A stretch of 64,000 bases of DNA from Streptomyces sp. SLBN-31 (GTDB lineage Bacteria; Actinomycetota; Actinomycetes; Streptomycetales; Streptomycetaceae). Shown here one piece after another: positions 8,277 through 17,083 of the stretch. The DNA lies in the NCBI RefSeq assembly GCF_006715395.1, contig NZ_VFNC01000001.1, positions 372,001 to 436,000 of the forward strand, read 5' to 3'. The notes beneath the pieces were generated by a model. The model was given only the letters and a program-made list of their open reading frames with translations. It ran no database searches and had not been told where the DNA came from. The position numbers and the translations under genes are program-made. Within the stretch, counting starts at the first letter, position 1, and every line of letters starts with the position of its first letter.

Positions 8277-9746
8277 ATGTTCTTCACCTACCTGAGGCGC
8301 GAACTGCGCCGCCGCAGAAGGGCGGCCCTCGTCGTCGCCTCCGGTCTCGCGCTCGGTATCGCGCTGGTCATCGTGGTCAACTCCGTGTCCAACGGCATGG
8401 GGAAGGCACAGGACAAGGTCCTCCAGTCGCTCTACGGCCTGGGTACGGACATGACGGTCACCAAGGCGGCGACGCCGGCCGCGAGCAGCTCCCAGCAGCC
8501 GCGGTTCCAGTTCGACGCGCGGGGCGACGACGACTCCACCCAGAGCAGCGACCGGGTCCGGGTGCAGGGCTTCACCACCCTGGCCTCCTCGACGGTCGGC
8601 AAGGTCGCGGGGCAGAAGGGCGTCTCGTCCGCGGTGGGCGGCCTCAGCCTCAACGTGGTCAAGGTCAGCGGCCAGTTCACCCGCGGCCAGTTCCAGCAGA
8701 ACCAGAACTCCGGCGGCAACCAGGGCCTCCCGGGCGGCAACGGCGGCGGCAGCGGTCGGCCGCAGGGCGAAGTGCGCGGCGGCGGCGCCGACTTCAGCCT
8801 CAACCAGTACACGGTCTACGGCACCGACGTCACCCGCACCGGCCTCGGCCCGCTGACCTCGTCGAAGATCACCAGCGGGCGCACCTTCAAGGCGACGGAG
8901 ACCGACGCCAAGGTCGCGGTCGTCGACTCGGCGTACGCCAAGGAGAAGAAGTACAAGGTCGGTTCGACCGTCACCATCAAGAGCGTCAAGTACAAGGTGA
9001 TCGGCATCGCGACCGCGGACAGCGGTGACTCGGCGGCCAACCTGTACATCCCGCTGAAGCAGGCGCAGACGCTGGCCGGCGAGAAGAACAAGGTCACCAC
9101 GATCTACGTCAAGGCGACCGACTCCCAGCAGATCGACTCCGTGAAGTCGACCATCCAGAAGAACGTCTCCGGTACGACCGTCACGACGTCGACGGACCTC
9201 GCGAAGACCGTCTCCGGCTCCCTGTCCACGGCGTCCTCCCTCGCCACGAACGTCGGCAAGTGGCTGTCCATCGCCGTGCTGGTGGCCGCCTTCCTGGTCG
9301 CCGGCCTGCTGACGTCCTCGGCCGTCTCGCGCCGGGTGCGGGAGTTCGGCACGCTGAAGGCGCTGGGGTGGAAGTCGGGCCGGGTCACCCGGCAGGTGGT
9401 CGGCGAGGCCATGGTCAACGGGCTGCTGGGCGGCGCGCTGGGCATCGCGCTCGGGCTGGCCGGCGCGTACGTCGTGACGTCCGTGAGCCCCACCCTGCAG
9501 GCGCAGTTGGGCGGGGGCGGCACCACCACCGGTGGCCCCGGGGGCGGTGGTCCCGGCGGGGGCTTCGGCGGCCCGGGACGGCAGGCAGCGAAGACCCTGG
9601 AGGTCGTCCTCACCGCGCCGGTGAGCGTGACGACCATCGTGCTGGCGGTGGCCCTCGCGGTGGCCGGCGGCCTGATCGCGGGCGCCTTCGGCGGCTGGCG
9701 CGCGTCACGACTGCGCCCGGCGGACGCACTGCGCCGCGTCGAGTAG
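8277..9746 (+). CDS. ABC transporter permease, MacB/FtsX type
   Basis: 489 residues starting MFFTYLRREL. One helix (about 20-40) is followed by a large periplasm-side domain of the MacB_PCD type and three C-terminal helices (about 322-345, 375-400 and 440-470), ending in the coupling-helix motif RPADALRRVE. This is the mechanotransmission permease topology of FtsX, LolCE and MacB. Two odd Gly-rich insertions are present: a Gly/Asn/Gln segment at about 142-165 and a Gly/Pro run at about 414-433, just before the last helix. The partner ATPase follows 48 bases downstream. Substrate unknown; families of this type export peptides or act in envelope stress. Confidence 0.92.
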   Translation: MFFTYLRRELRRRRRAALVVASGLALGIALVIVVNSVSNGMGKAQDKVLQSLYGLGTDMTVTKAATPAASSSQQPRFQFDARGDDDSTQSSDRVRVQGFTTLASSTVGKVAGQKGVSSAVGGLSLNVVKVSGQFTRGQFQQNQNSGGNQGLPGGNGGGSGRPQGEVRGGGADFSLNQYTVYGTDVTRTGLGPLTSSKITSGRTFKATETDAKVAVVDSAYAKEKKYKVGSTVTIKSVKYKVIGIATADSGDSAANLYIPLKQAQTLAGEKNKVTTIYVKATDSQQIDSVKSTIQKNVSGTTVTTSTDLAKTVSGSLSTASSLATNVGKWLSIAVLVAAFLVAGLLTSSAVSRRVREFGTLKALGWKSGRVTRQVVGEAMVNGLLGGALGIALGLAGAYVVTSVSPTLQAQLGGGGTTTGGPGGGGPGGGFGGPGRQAAKTLEVVLTAPVSVTTIVLAVALAVAGGLIAGAFGGWRASRLRPADALRRVE

Positions 9747-9794
9747 CGCACCACCACGCGCCCCACCCCGACCCTCTCCCTCTCAGGAGCCCCC

Positions 9795-10478
9795 ATGTAC
9801 GAACTCAGAAACGTCACCAAGCGCTACACCCGGGGCAAGGACACCGTCGACGCCCTCGACGGCGTCGACCTCTCCATCGCCGACGGGGACCGGCTGGTCA
9901 TCCAGGGCCCCACCGGCGGCGGCAAGTCCACGCTGCTGCAGATGCTCGGCGGCCTGGACCGGCCGACGTCCGGTGAGGTCAGCCTCGACGGCACCGACCT
10001 GGCCAAGCTGTCCGAGGCCCGGCTGACCAAGGTCCGCAGCGAGACCATCGGCTTCGTCTTCCAGAGCTTCAACCTGATCCCGACCCTGACCGCCCAGGAG
10101 AACGTGGAGACCGCCCTCGTACCGCTCGGGGTGAAGGTGGGGGACCGGCGCGAGCGGGCCGCCGAGGCGCTGCGGTCCGTCGGGCTCGGGGAGCGGCTCG
10201 GGCACCTCCCCTCCGAGATGTCCGGAGGCCAGCAGCAGCGCGTCGCCATCGCCCGTGCCCTCGTCAAGCAGCCGAAGGTGCTCCTCGCCGACGAACCCAC
10301 CGGCAACCTCGACGAGTCGATGCGCGACGAGATCATGGACGTACTGGAGCGCATGTGGAAGGAGTTGGGGCTGACCTTCATCATGGTCACCCACGACTCC
10401 GCGATCGCGCGCAAGGCCCCGCGGGTGGCGACGATCCGCAGGGGAAAGCTCACTGTCAAGGAGAACGCGGGAGCGTAA
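9795..10478 (+). CDS. ABC transporter ATP-binding protein, MacB/LolD type
   Basis: 227 residues; an AGGAG site sits just upstream of ATG. All ABC motifs are intact: Walker A GPTGGGKST at 38-46, Q-loop at FVFQSFN, signature MSGGQQQRV at 142-150, Walker B VLLADEP at 162-168 and switch His at H200. The LolD/MacB subfamily is marked by NLDESMRDEI after Walker B. It drives the permease encoded immediately upstream and very likely works with it as a homodimeric pair. The two genes form an operon that probably ends at the hairpin near 10568-10600. No membrane-fusion partner is encoded nearby, as expected for a monoderm bacterium. Confidence 0.95.
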   Translation: MYELRNVTKRYTRGKDTVDALDGVDLSIADGDRLVIQGPTGGGKSTLLQMLGGLDRPTSGEVSLDGTDLAKLSEARLTKVRSETIGFVFQSFNLIPTLTAQENVETALVPLGVKVGDRRERAAEALRSVGLGERLGHLPSEMSGGQQQRVAIARALVKQPKVLLADEPTGNLDESMRDEIMDVLERMWKELGLTFIMVTHDSAIARKAPRVATIRRGKLTVKENAGA

Positions 10479-10567
10479 CTCGACGACTTTGTAACGGAGT
10501 TGGGCCCGGTGCGTAACAGTGCCGGCGGCCGTCTCTCACCTTCCTCTCACCTATTGAGGTGTCAGAT

Positions 10568-10600
10568 CACCCCCCGGCATACTCCGTATTCCGGGGGGTG
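10568..10600. terminator. Hairpin between the ABC operon and the subtilase gene
   Basis: Perfect 10-bp arms (caccccccgg and complement) with a 13-base loop. It may end the ABC operon or lie in the subtilase leader. A second small palindrome, gtacgc-gctt-gcgtac, follows directly at 10600-10615 and could be an operator. Confidence 0.6.
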
Positions 10601-10676
10601 TACGCGCTTGCGTACGAGACCACCCCCGCCCGGGTGAACGGGGAATTCGCCCGGAACCACATCTCCAGGGGGAGAC

Positions 10677-13600
10677 TTGCGCAGACAAGTGAAAAGAGCA
10701 TGCGCGGCCACCGTCGCCACGGCGGCCGCGGTGGCACTGGCGGCGGGAATGACCAGCCCGGCGTCGGCGAAGGCGGAGCGGTCCTCGACCGCCCCGCAGA
10801 CTCAGCTCACGTCCAAGCACCGCATCACCCTGATCACCGGCGACCGCGTCCTGGTCGACTCCAAGGGCCGCGTCGTCGGCCTGGAGCGGGCGAAGGGGCG
10901 CGAGCACATACCCGTCCAGATACGCAGGGAAGTCGGACACACGCTCGTCGTCCCGGCGGACGCGGTCCGGCTGGTCGCGGCCGGCAAGGTCGACCAGCGG
11001 CTGTTCGACATCACAGAACTCAACAAGTCCGCGACCCGCAAGTCACAGGCCAAGGGCCTGAAGGTCATCGTCGGCTACAGCGGCGCGGCCACGGCCGCCA
11101 AGGCCGACGTACGGGACGCGGGCACCCTGCGGCGCAGCCTCAGGTCCCTCAACGCGGACGCCGTGCAGACCCCGCAGAAGGAGACGCCAGAGCTGTGGGA
11201 CGCCGTCACCACCGGCGGCAGGACGGCCTCGGGTATCGCGCACGTCTGGCTCGACGGCACCCGCAGGGCCAGCCTCGACAAGTCCGTGCCGCAGATCGGC
11301 GCCCCCAAGGCCTGGGCGAAGGGGTACACCGGAAAGGGCGTCAAGATCGCCGTCCTGGACACCGGTGTCGACGCCACCCACCCGGACCTGAAGACCCAGG
11401 TCATCGAGTCCAAGAACTTCTCCGCCGCGGCCGACGCCACCGACCACTTCGGGCACGGCACGCACGTCGCCTCGATCGCGGCCGGCACCGGCGCCAAGTC
11501 CAACGGCAAGTACAAGGGCGTCGCACCCGACGCCAAGATCCTCAACGGCAAGGTCCTCGACGACGAGGGCGGCGGTGACGACTCCGGCATCCTCGCCGGC
11601 ATGGAGTGGGCGGCCGAGCAGGGCGCCGACGTCGTCAACCTCAGCCTCGGCGGTCAGGACACGCCCGGGATCGACCCCCTCGAGGCCGAGGTCAACAAGC
11701 TGTCCGAGGAGAAGGGCATCCTGTTCGCGATCGCCGCGGGCAACTCCGGCCCGGAGTCGGTCGGTTCGCCCGGCAGCGCCGAGGACGCCCTCACCGTCGG
11801 CGCGGTCGACGACAAGGACAAGCTGGCCGACTTCTCCTCCACCGGCCCGACCGTCGACGGCGGCCTCAAGCCCGACGTCACCGCCCCCGGCGTGGACATC
11901 ACGGCCGCCGCGGCCAAGGGCAGCGTCATCGACCAGGAGGTCGGCGAGAACCCGCCCGGCTACCTGACCATCTCCGGTACGTCGATGGCGACCCCGCACG
12001 TCGCGGGCGCGGCGGCGATCCTCAAGCAGGAGCACCCGGACTGGAGGTTCAGCGAGCTCAAGGGCGCGCTGACCGGCTCCGCCAAGGGCGGCAAGTACAC
12101 GCCGTTCCAGCAGGGCTCGGGCCGTATCGCGGTCGACAAGGCCATCACCCAGTCCGTGATCGCCGACCCGGTCTCGGTCAGCTTCGGTGTGCAGCAGTGG
12201 CCGCACACCGACGACAAGCCCGTCACCAAGCAGCTCACCTACCGCAACCTCGGCACCAAGGACGTCACGCTGAGCCTCGCGGTCACCGCGACGAACCCCA
12301 AGGGCCAGGCGGCCCCCGCGGGCTTCTTCAAGCTCGGCGCGACCAAGGTCACCGTGCCGGCGGGCGGCAAGGCGGCGGTCGACGTCATCGTCAACACCAA
12401 GCTGGGCGGTACCCTCGACGGCGCGTACTCGGCGTACGTGACGGCGACCGGCGGCGGCCAGAGCGTCCGTACGGCCGCGGCCGTGCAGCGCGAGGTCGAG
12501 TCGTACAACGTCAAGATCAAGCACATCGGGCGGGACGGAAAGCCGACCGGCGACTACAACACCATCATGTTCGGCTACTCGGGGCTGGCCGAGGGCCGCG
12601 GCTACCAGGTGAGCGTCGACGCCTCCGGCACCACGACGATGCGCGTGCCCAGGGGCAAGTACCTGCTGGACGCCTGGATCGCGAAGGACTTCGTGAACTT
12701 CGAGGGCGGCATCGACTGGCTGGTCCAGCCGAGCCTGAACGTCACCAAGGACACCTCGGTGACGATCGACGCCCGTAAGACCGAGGCGGCCGACATCACT
12801 GTGCCGGACGCCCAGGCCAAGCAGCAGCTCGGCACGATCGACTACTTCTACGACGCCGCGGGCATCGGCTTCGGCCTCGGTCTGCAGTCCTTCGCCGACG
12901 TGCGCATGGCTGCGCTCGGCGGCGAGGTCTCGGGCCTGCAGCAGACCTGGAGCGGCCAGTGGAGCAAGGGGGCGGGCGCCGAGTACGACGCGGCTACCAC
13001 CGCCAAGGTCAAGAAGATCACCGGCGACAAGGTCCGGCACTTCAAGGCCTCCGAGTTCGCCACGGTGAAGAACAACCTCGGCTCGGGCGCCTCCGGCAAG
13101 TCCGGCGGGCTCATGCCGCTCGGTGAGCTCCCCGAGGACGTCGTCCTCGCCAACGCGATCGAGCAGAAGCTGCCGGGCACCCGCACGGTCCACCTCTCGA
13201 CCGTCGACAAGATCAAGTGGTCGTTCGACTTCCAGCAGTACAAGGGCCACGACGCGGACGGGCTGCCGATCCCGGAGGCGTACTACACGCTCGGCCCCTC
13301 GCAGCTGTTCAAGGCGGGCCAGAAGTACACGAAGACCTTCAACACCGCGGTCTTCGGCCCGCACCTGAGCGCCGACTTCGGGATCTACCGCGACGGCAAC
13401 AGCATCTACGGCTTCGTGCCGCTGTTCACCGACGGGGCGGGCCACGCCGGTTCCTCCGACTTCACCTCGGTGAAGACGACCCTGTACCGCAACGGCACCC
13501 GGATCGGCTCGAACGACGACCCGCTCTTCGGCAACAAGGAGTTCACGGTCCCGGCCGGCCAGGCCGACTACAAGCTGACCACCTCGGTCAGGCGCGGCGC

Positions 13601-13985
13601 CGACATCGCGGGCGCCTCCACCCGCATCGACGCGAGCTTCACCTTCGGCTCCAAGAAGCCGGCCGCCGGTGACGTGGCCACGCTGCCCGCCTCCACCGTC
13701 CGCTTCAAGGCGGCCACCGGCCTGGACAACAAGGTCGAGGCCGGCAAGACGGTCAGCATCCCGGTGGCGGTCGAGGGCGCGGCCAAGGGCCGCAACCTCA
13801 GGTCGCTGACGGTGTACGTCTCCTACGACTCCGGCAAGACCTGGAAGAAGGTCTCCGTGACCGGCGGGAAGATCAAGGTGAAGAACCCCGCCAAGGGCAC
13901 GTCCATCTCCTTCCGGGCGAACATCACCGACAAGAAGAACAACAAGTCGTCCGTGACGATCTACGACGCCTACTACGGCAAGTGA
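10677..13985 (+). CDS. Large secreted subtilisin-family serine protease (S8)
   Basis: 1102 residues, started at a TTG because a GGGGGAG site lies only a few bases upstream; the next in-frame candidate is a GTG four codons later. A signal peptide with a basic start and hydrophobic core ends near SPASA (residue 31). A propeptide region follows to about 215. The catalytic triad of the S8 family is complete: D228 in AVLDTGVD, H260 in HGTHVAS and S436 in GTSMATPH. The C-terminal 600 residues form beta-rich, probably Ig- or Fn3-like domains rich in Thr, Lys and Gly. The enzyme is secreted and probably degrades extracellular protein. A tandem repeat and a hairpin terminator follow the stop. Confidence 0.95.
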   Translation: MRRQVKRACAATVATAAAVALAAGMTSPASAKAERSSTAPQTQLTSKHRITLITGDRVLVDSKGRVVGLERAKGREHIPVQIRREVGHTLVVPADAVRLVAAGKVDQRLFDITELNKSATRKSQAKGLKVIVGYSGAATAAKADVRDAGTLRRSLRSLNADAVQTPQKETPELWDAVTTGGRTASGIAHVWLDGTRRASLDKSVPQIGAPKAWAKGYTGKGVKIAVLDTGVDATHPDLKTQVIESKNFSAAADATDHFGHGTHVASIAAGTGAKSNGKYKGVAPDAKILNGKVLDDEGGGDDSGILAGMEWAAEQGADVVNLSLGGQDTPGIDPLEAEVNKLSEEKGILFAIAAGNSGPESVGSPGSAEDALTVGAVDDKDKLADFSSTGPTVDGGLKPDVTAPGVDITAAAAKGSVIDQEVGENPPGYLTISGTSMATPHVAGAAAILKQEHPDWRFSELKGALTGSAKGGKYTPFQQGSGRIAVDKAITQSVIADPVSVSFGVQQWPHTDDKPVTKQLTYRNLGTKDVTLSLAVTATNPKGQAAPAGFFKLGATKVTVPAGGKAAVDVIVNTKLGGTLDGAYSAYVTATGGGQSVRTAAAVQREVESYNVKIKHIGRDGKPTGDYNTIMFGYSGLAEGRGYQVSVDASGTTTMRVPRGKYLLDAWIAKDFVNFEGGIDWLVQPSLNVTKDTSVTIDARKTEAADITVPDAQAKQQLGTIDYFYDAAGIGFGLGLQSFADVRMAALGGEVSGLQQTWSGQWSKGAGAEYDAATTAKVKKITGDKVRHFKASEFATVKNNLGSGASGKSGGLMPLGELPEDVVLANAIEQKLPGTRTVHLSTVDKIKWSFDFQQYKGHDADGLPIPEAYYTLGPSQLFKAGQKYTKTFNTAVFGPHLSADFGIYRDGNSIYGFVPLFTDGAGHAGSSDFTSVKTTLYRNGTRIGSNDDPLFGNKEFTVPAGQADYKLTTSVRRGADIAGASTRIDASFTFGSKKPAAGDVATLPASTVRFKAATGLDNKVEAGKTVSIPVAVEGAAKGRNLRSLTVYVSYDSGKTWKKVSVTGGKIKVKNPAKGTSISFRANITDKKNNKSSVTIYDAYYGK

Positions 13986-14033
13986 GCCGATGCTTCGGCG
14001 AGTGAGCCGATGCCTGGGCAAGTGAGCCGATAG
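13981..14033 (+). repeat. Three 20-bp tandem copies spanning the subtilase stop codon
   Basis: The sequence agtgagccga begins at 13981, 14001 and 14021, each preceded by GGCA or GGCG. The first copy supplies the stop codon TGA, and each later copy would supply another in the same sequence setting. Confidence 0.8.
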
Positions 14034-14039
14034 CGAACC

Positions 14040-14068
14040 GCCCGCCGGAGGTACCGCCTCCGGCGGGC
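14040..14068 (+). terminator. Terminator hairpin after the subtilase gene
   Basis: Perfect 12-bp arms, gcccgccggagg and complement, around a TACCG loop, 20 bases before the start of the haemoglobin-fusion gene. Confidence 0.88.
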
Positions 14069-14088
14069 GTTCGTGTTTCGGTTGGAGC

Positions 14089-14862
14089 ATGACCACACAG
14101 ACCGTCGAGTACATCCGCTACCGCATTCCGGAAGACCGCTCGGCGGAGTTCCTCGCCGCCTACACCCGGGCCGCGGCCGAACTGGCGGCGGCCCCGCAGT
14201 GCGTCGACTACGAACTCGCCCGCTGCGAGGACGACTTCGAGCACTACGTCCTGCGCATCGTGTGGACCTCGACGCAGGACCACATGGAGGGTTTCCGCGA
14301 CTCGGAGCTGTTCCCCGCCTTCTTCGCCGAGATCCGCCCGTACGTGGAGAACATCGAGGAGATGCGCCACTACAAGCCGACGGCCGTACGGGGCACGGGC
14401 TCGTCCCTGCCGACGCCGTACGAGTGGGCGGGCGGCGCCGCCGCCTTCTCCCGCCTGACCTCGGTCTTCTACGACAAGGTGCTCAAGGACGACCTCCTCG
14501 CCCCGCTCTTCGCCGACCTGCCTCCCGACCACGCCGAACACGTCGCCCTCTGGCTCGGCGAGGTCTTCGGCGGCCCGCCCGCCTACTCCCTCAACCTGGG
14601 CGGTCACGGCCACATGGTCGCCAAGCACGTCGGCAAGCACATCACCGAGCCGCAGCGGCGGCGCTGGGTCGACCTGATCCAGGACGCGGCGGACGACGCG
14701 GGCCTGCCCACGGACGCAGAGTTCCGCTCGGCGTTCCTGGCCTACATCGAGTGGGGCACCCGCCTCGCCGTGCACTTCTCCGCCCCGGACACGAAGCCGC
14801 CGGCACCGCAGCCGGTGCCGAAGTGGGGGTGGGGGATGATGCCGCCGTACCGGGGCGAATGA
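14089..14862 (+). CDS. ABM monooxygenase-like domain fused to a group II truncated haemoglobin
   Basis: 257 residues in two domains. Residues 1-95 look like an antibiotic-biosynthesis-monooxygenase (ABM) dimeric ferredoxin-like fold: [16 protein letters not shown] at the start and YVLRIVWTS and [11 protein letters not shown] later. Residues 110-245 match TrHbO globins: [15 protein letters not shown] at the B helix, GGPPAYS, then [16 protein letters not shown], which supplies the proximal haem His (F8) and the conserved Trp (G8). Truncated globins bind oxygen, NO or peroxide; ABM domains act on quinones, haem or polyketides. The fusion suggests oxygen or electron delivery between the two domains in the cytoplasm, which is inference. 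Single gene; the XRE regulator gene converges on it with five bases between. Confidence 0.9.
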   Translation: MTTQTVEYIRYRIPEDRSAEFLAAYTRAAAELAAAPQCVDYELARCEDDFEHYVLRIVWTSTQDHMEGFRDSELFPAFFAEIRPYVENIEEMRHYKPTAVRGTGSSLPTPYEWAGGAAAFSRLTSVFYDKVLKDDLLAPLFADLPPDHAEHVALWLGEVFGGPPAYSLNLGGHGHMVAKHVGKHITEPQRRRWVDLIQDAADDAGLPTDAEFRSAFLAYIEWGTRLAVHFSAPDTKPPAPQPVPKWGWGMMPPYRGE

Positions 14863-14867
14863 CCCTG

Positions 14868-15800
14868 TCAGGGCTTGGGGGCCGCCGACCCCTTGCCCGC
14901 CCGGGTCGCGTCCGTGCCCCAGCTCGCGAGGAGGCGCAGCGCCTCCGCCGAGGGAGACCCCGGTTCGGCGTGGTACGTCGTCAGTGCCTGGCCGTCGTCG
15001 TCGGCCGGGCGGAACGACTCGAAGTTGAGGATCAGGTCGCCGACCAGCGGATGGTGCAGGTGCTTGACGCCGTGCCCCTTCTCCTTCACGTCGTGCGTCG
15101 CCCACAGCCGCCTGAACTCCTCGCTCTTCACGGAGAGTTCGCCGACCAGCGCGGACAGCCGCGGATCGTCCGGGAAGCAGCCCGCCTCCATGCGCAGGAA
15201 GCTGACGATGTCGGACGCCTTCTGCTCCCACTCCACGAACAGCTCCCGGTAGGCCGGGTTGAGGAACACCAGCCGCGCCCAGTTGCGCTCCTGCGCCGGC
15301 AGCTCCCCCCAGTCGCCGAACAGGGCCGCGGCCATCCGGTTCCAGGCGAGGATGTCCGAGTACCGTCCCGAGACGTACGCGGGCACCCCGTCCAGGGTGT
15401 CCAGCAACTGCCGCAGCGACCCGCGGACCGCCTGCGTCCGCGCGGCCGGCTTCTTCTTGTGCTGCTTCGGCTTCGCCAGGTGGACGAGGTGGGAGTGCTC
15501 GGCACCGGACAGCCGGAGCGCCCGCGCGATGGCGTCGAGGACCTCCGCCGACACGTTCCGCCCGTTGCCCTGTTCCAGCCGGGTGTAGTACGCCACCGAG
15601 ACGCCCGCCAGCTGTGCCAGCTCCTCGCGCCTGAGCCCCGGCACCCGCCGGTGCCGTCCGAACTCCGGCAGCCCCACGTCCTCCGGCTTCAGCCGGGCCC
15701 GCCGGGTCCGCAGGAACTCGCTGAGCTCGGCGCGCCGGTCGAGGGCGGCCCCGCCGGTCACGCCCGCGGGCTCCTGTACGGCATCGGGGTAGTCGTCCAT
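14868..15800 (-). CDS. XRE-family regulator with MmyB-like ligand domain
   Basis: 310 residues. An N-terminal helix-turn-helix lies at about 55-110 ([23 protein letters not shown]), followed by the MmyB-like domain that begins near [12 protein letters not shown]. In this actinobacterial family the second domain is thought to bind a small hydrophobic ligand and the protein usually represses the divergent dehydrogenase gene. Here the divergent neighbour is a zinc alcohol dehydrogenase, separated by 192 bases, which fits that pattern. The start at 15800 is the longest sensible one. The target being the dehydrogenase is inference from gene arrangement. Confidence 0.92.
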   Translation of the reverse strand: MDDYPDAVQEPAGVTGGAALDRRAELSEFLRTRRARLKPEDVGLPEFGRHRRVPGLRREELAQLAGVSVAYYTRLEQGNGRNVSAEVLDAIARALRLSGAEHSHLVHLAKPKQHKKKPAARTQAVRGSLRQLLDTLDGVPAYVSGRYSDILAWNRMAAALFGDWGELPAQERNWARLVFLNPAYRELFVEWEQKASDIVSFLRMEAGCFPDDPRLSALVGELSVKSEEFRRLWATHDVKEKGHGVKHLHHPLVGDLILNFESFRPADDDGQALTTYHAEPGSPSAEALRLLASWGTDATRAGKGSAAPKP

Positions 15801-15992
15801 ACGTCAAGGATGCACGGTCGTACGTCCACGAGCCTGACCCCGCCAGTGGTAGGCACGGCGGACGTACGCAGAGGCGTGGGCTGGGTAGTGCCCGATCTTC
15901 GGGGCACGCTGGACTGCGTGCCCGGACGGACCGACAGCCGGACCGTCGGACAGAAGGCAGCCGGGCACGGACCCCCCGAGGAGATTTCCGGC

Positions 15993-17033
15993 ATGACCAC
16001 CGTTGCCGCATACGCCGCACCCGCCGCCAAGGCTCCCCTGGAGCGCACCACCATCGAGCGCCGCGAGGTCCGCGAGTTCGACGTCCTGATCGACATCAAG
16101 TTCGCCGGTATCTGTCACTCCGACATCCACCAGGCCCGCGAGGGCTGGGGCGAGGCGATCTTCCCGATGGTCCCCGGCCACGAGATCGCCGGCATCGTCT
16201 CCGAGGTCGGCCCCGGCGTGACCAAGTTCGCCGTCGGCGACCGCGTGGGCGTCGGCTGCCTGGTCGACTCCTGCCGTGAGTGCGACAACTGCAAGGCGGG
16301 CCTCGAGCAGTACTGCACCGGCGGCGGCGTCGGCACGTACAACGCCGTCGGCAAGGACGGCGAGCCCACCTACGGCGGCTACTCCGAGAAGATCGTCGTC
16401 GACGAGAACTACGTCGTCCGCATCCCCGACGCCCTGTCCCTCGACGTGGCGGCCCCGCTGCTGTGCGCCGGCATCACCACGTACTCCCCGCTGCGCCACT
16501 GGAACGCCGGCCCCGGCAAGAAGGTCGCGATCCTCGGCATGGGAGGCCTGGGCCACATGGGCGTCAAGATCGCGCACGCGCTGGGCGCCGAGGTCACGGT
16601 GCTCTCGCAGTCCCTGCGCAAGAAGGAGGACGGCCTGAAGCTGGGTGCCGACCACTACTACGCGACCAGCGACGAGAACACCTTCAAGGAGCTCAAGGGC
16701 ACCTTCGACCTGATCCTCTCCACGGTCTCGGCCCCCCTGGACCTGGACGCGTACCTGTCGCTGCTCCGCACGGACGGCGCCTTCGTGAACGTCGGCGCCC
16801 CCGAAGAGCCCGTCAAGCTCAACCTGTTCTCGGTGATCGGCGGCCGCAAGACCCTCGCCGGCTCCGGCATCGGCGGCATCCGCGAGACCCAGGAGATGCT
16901 GGACTTCTGCGCCGAGCACGGCTTCGGTGCCGAGATCGAGCTGATCGGCGCCGACCAGATCAACGAGGCGTACGAGCGGGTGCTCTCCAGCGACGTCCGC
17001 TACCGCTTCGTGATCGACACGTCGACGATCTGA
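15993..17033 (+). CDS. Zinc-dependent alcohol dehydrogenase (cinnamyl-alcohol/YahK type)
   Basis: 346 residues; AGGAG precedes ATG. It oxidises alcohols or reduces aldehydes with NADP(H). Catalytic zinc ligands are in GICHSDIH and PGHEIAGIV (Cys, His, Glu) with a further Cys later in the domain; the structural zinc Cys set is [15 protein letters not shown]. The nucleotide fold carries [11 protein letters not shown]. The GHEIAG plus SDIHQAR pattern is that of the broad-specificity, NADPH-using aldehyde reductases (YahK/AdhC). It is divergent from the XRE regulator and ends at an unusually long perfect palindrome. The natural substrate is not known; detoxification of aldehydes is the usual role proposed. 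Confidence 0.95.
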   Translation: MTTVAAYAAPAAKAPLERTTIERREVREFDVLIDIKFAGICHSDIHQAREGWGEAIFPMVPGHEIAGIVSEVGPGVTKFAVGDRVGVGCLVDSCRECDNCKAGLEQYCTGGGVGTYNAVGKDGEPTYGGYSEKIVVDENYVVRIPDALSLDVAAPLLCAGITTYSPLRHWNAGPGKKVAILGMGGLGHMGVKIAHALGAEVTVLSQSLRKKEDGLKLGADHYYATSDENTFKELKGTFDLILSTVSAPLDLDAYLSLLRTDGAFVNVGAPEEPVKLNLFSVIGGRKTLAGSGIGGIRETQEMLDFCAEHGFGAEIELIGADQINEAYERVLSSDVRYRFVIDTSTI

Positions 17034-17041
17034 CCGCGGTG

Positions 17042-17079
17042 CCCGTTGCCGTCCGCACCGCGGTGCGGACGGCAACGGG
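17042..17079. terminator. 38-bp perfect palindrome terminating two convergent genes
   Basis: Arms of 19 bp meet without a spacer: cccgttgccgtccgcaccg at 17042-17060 and its exact complement at 17061-17079. It starts 8 bases after the dehydrogenase stop and lies 4 bases from the stop of the convergent hydrolase gene. Bidirectional terminator. Confidence 0.9.
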
Positions 17080-17083
17080 GTCC

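Noticed and set aside
11043..14114. 1023-codon open frame on the minus strand
   Set aside because: It is fully antisense to the subtilase, whose triad and signal peptide are clear. Its composition (Asp, Gly, Leu, Val, Arg) is the usual shadow of GC-rich genes.
14073..17033. 986-codon open frame on the plus strand
   Set aside because: Only the last 346 codons are real (alcohol dehydrogenase). The rest overlaps the haemoglobin fusion and the antisense XRE gene.
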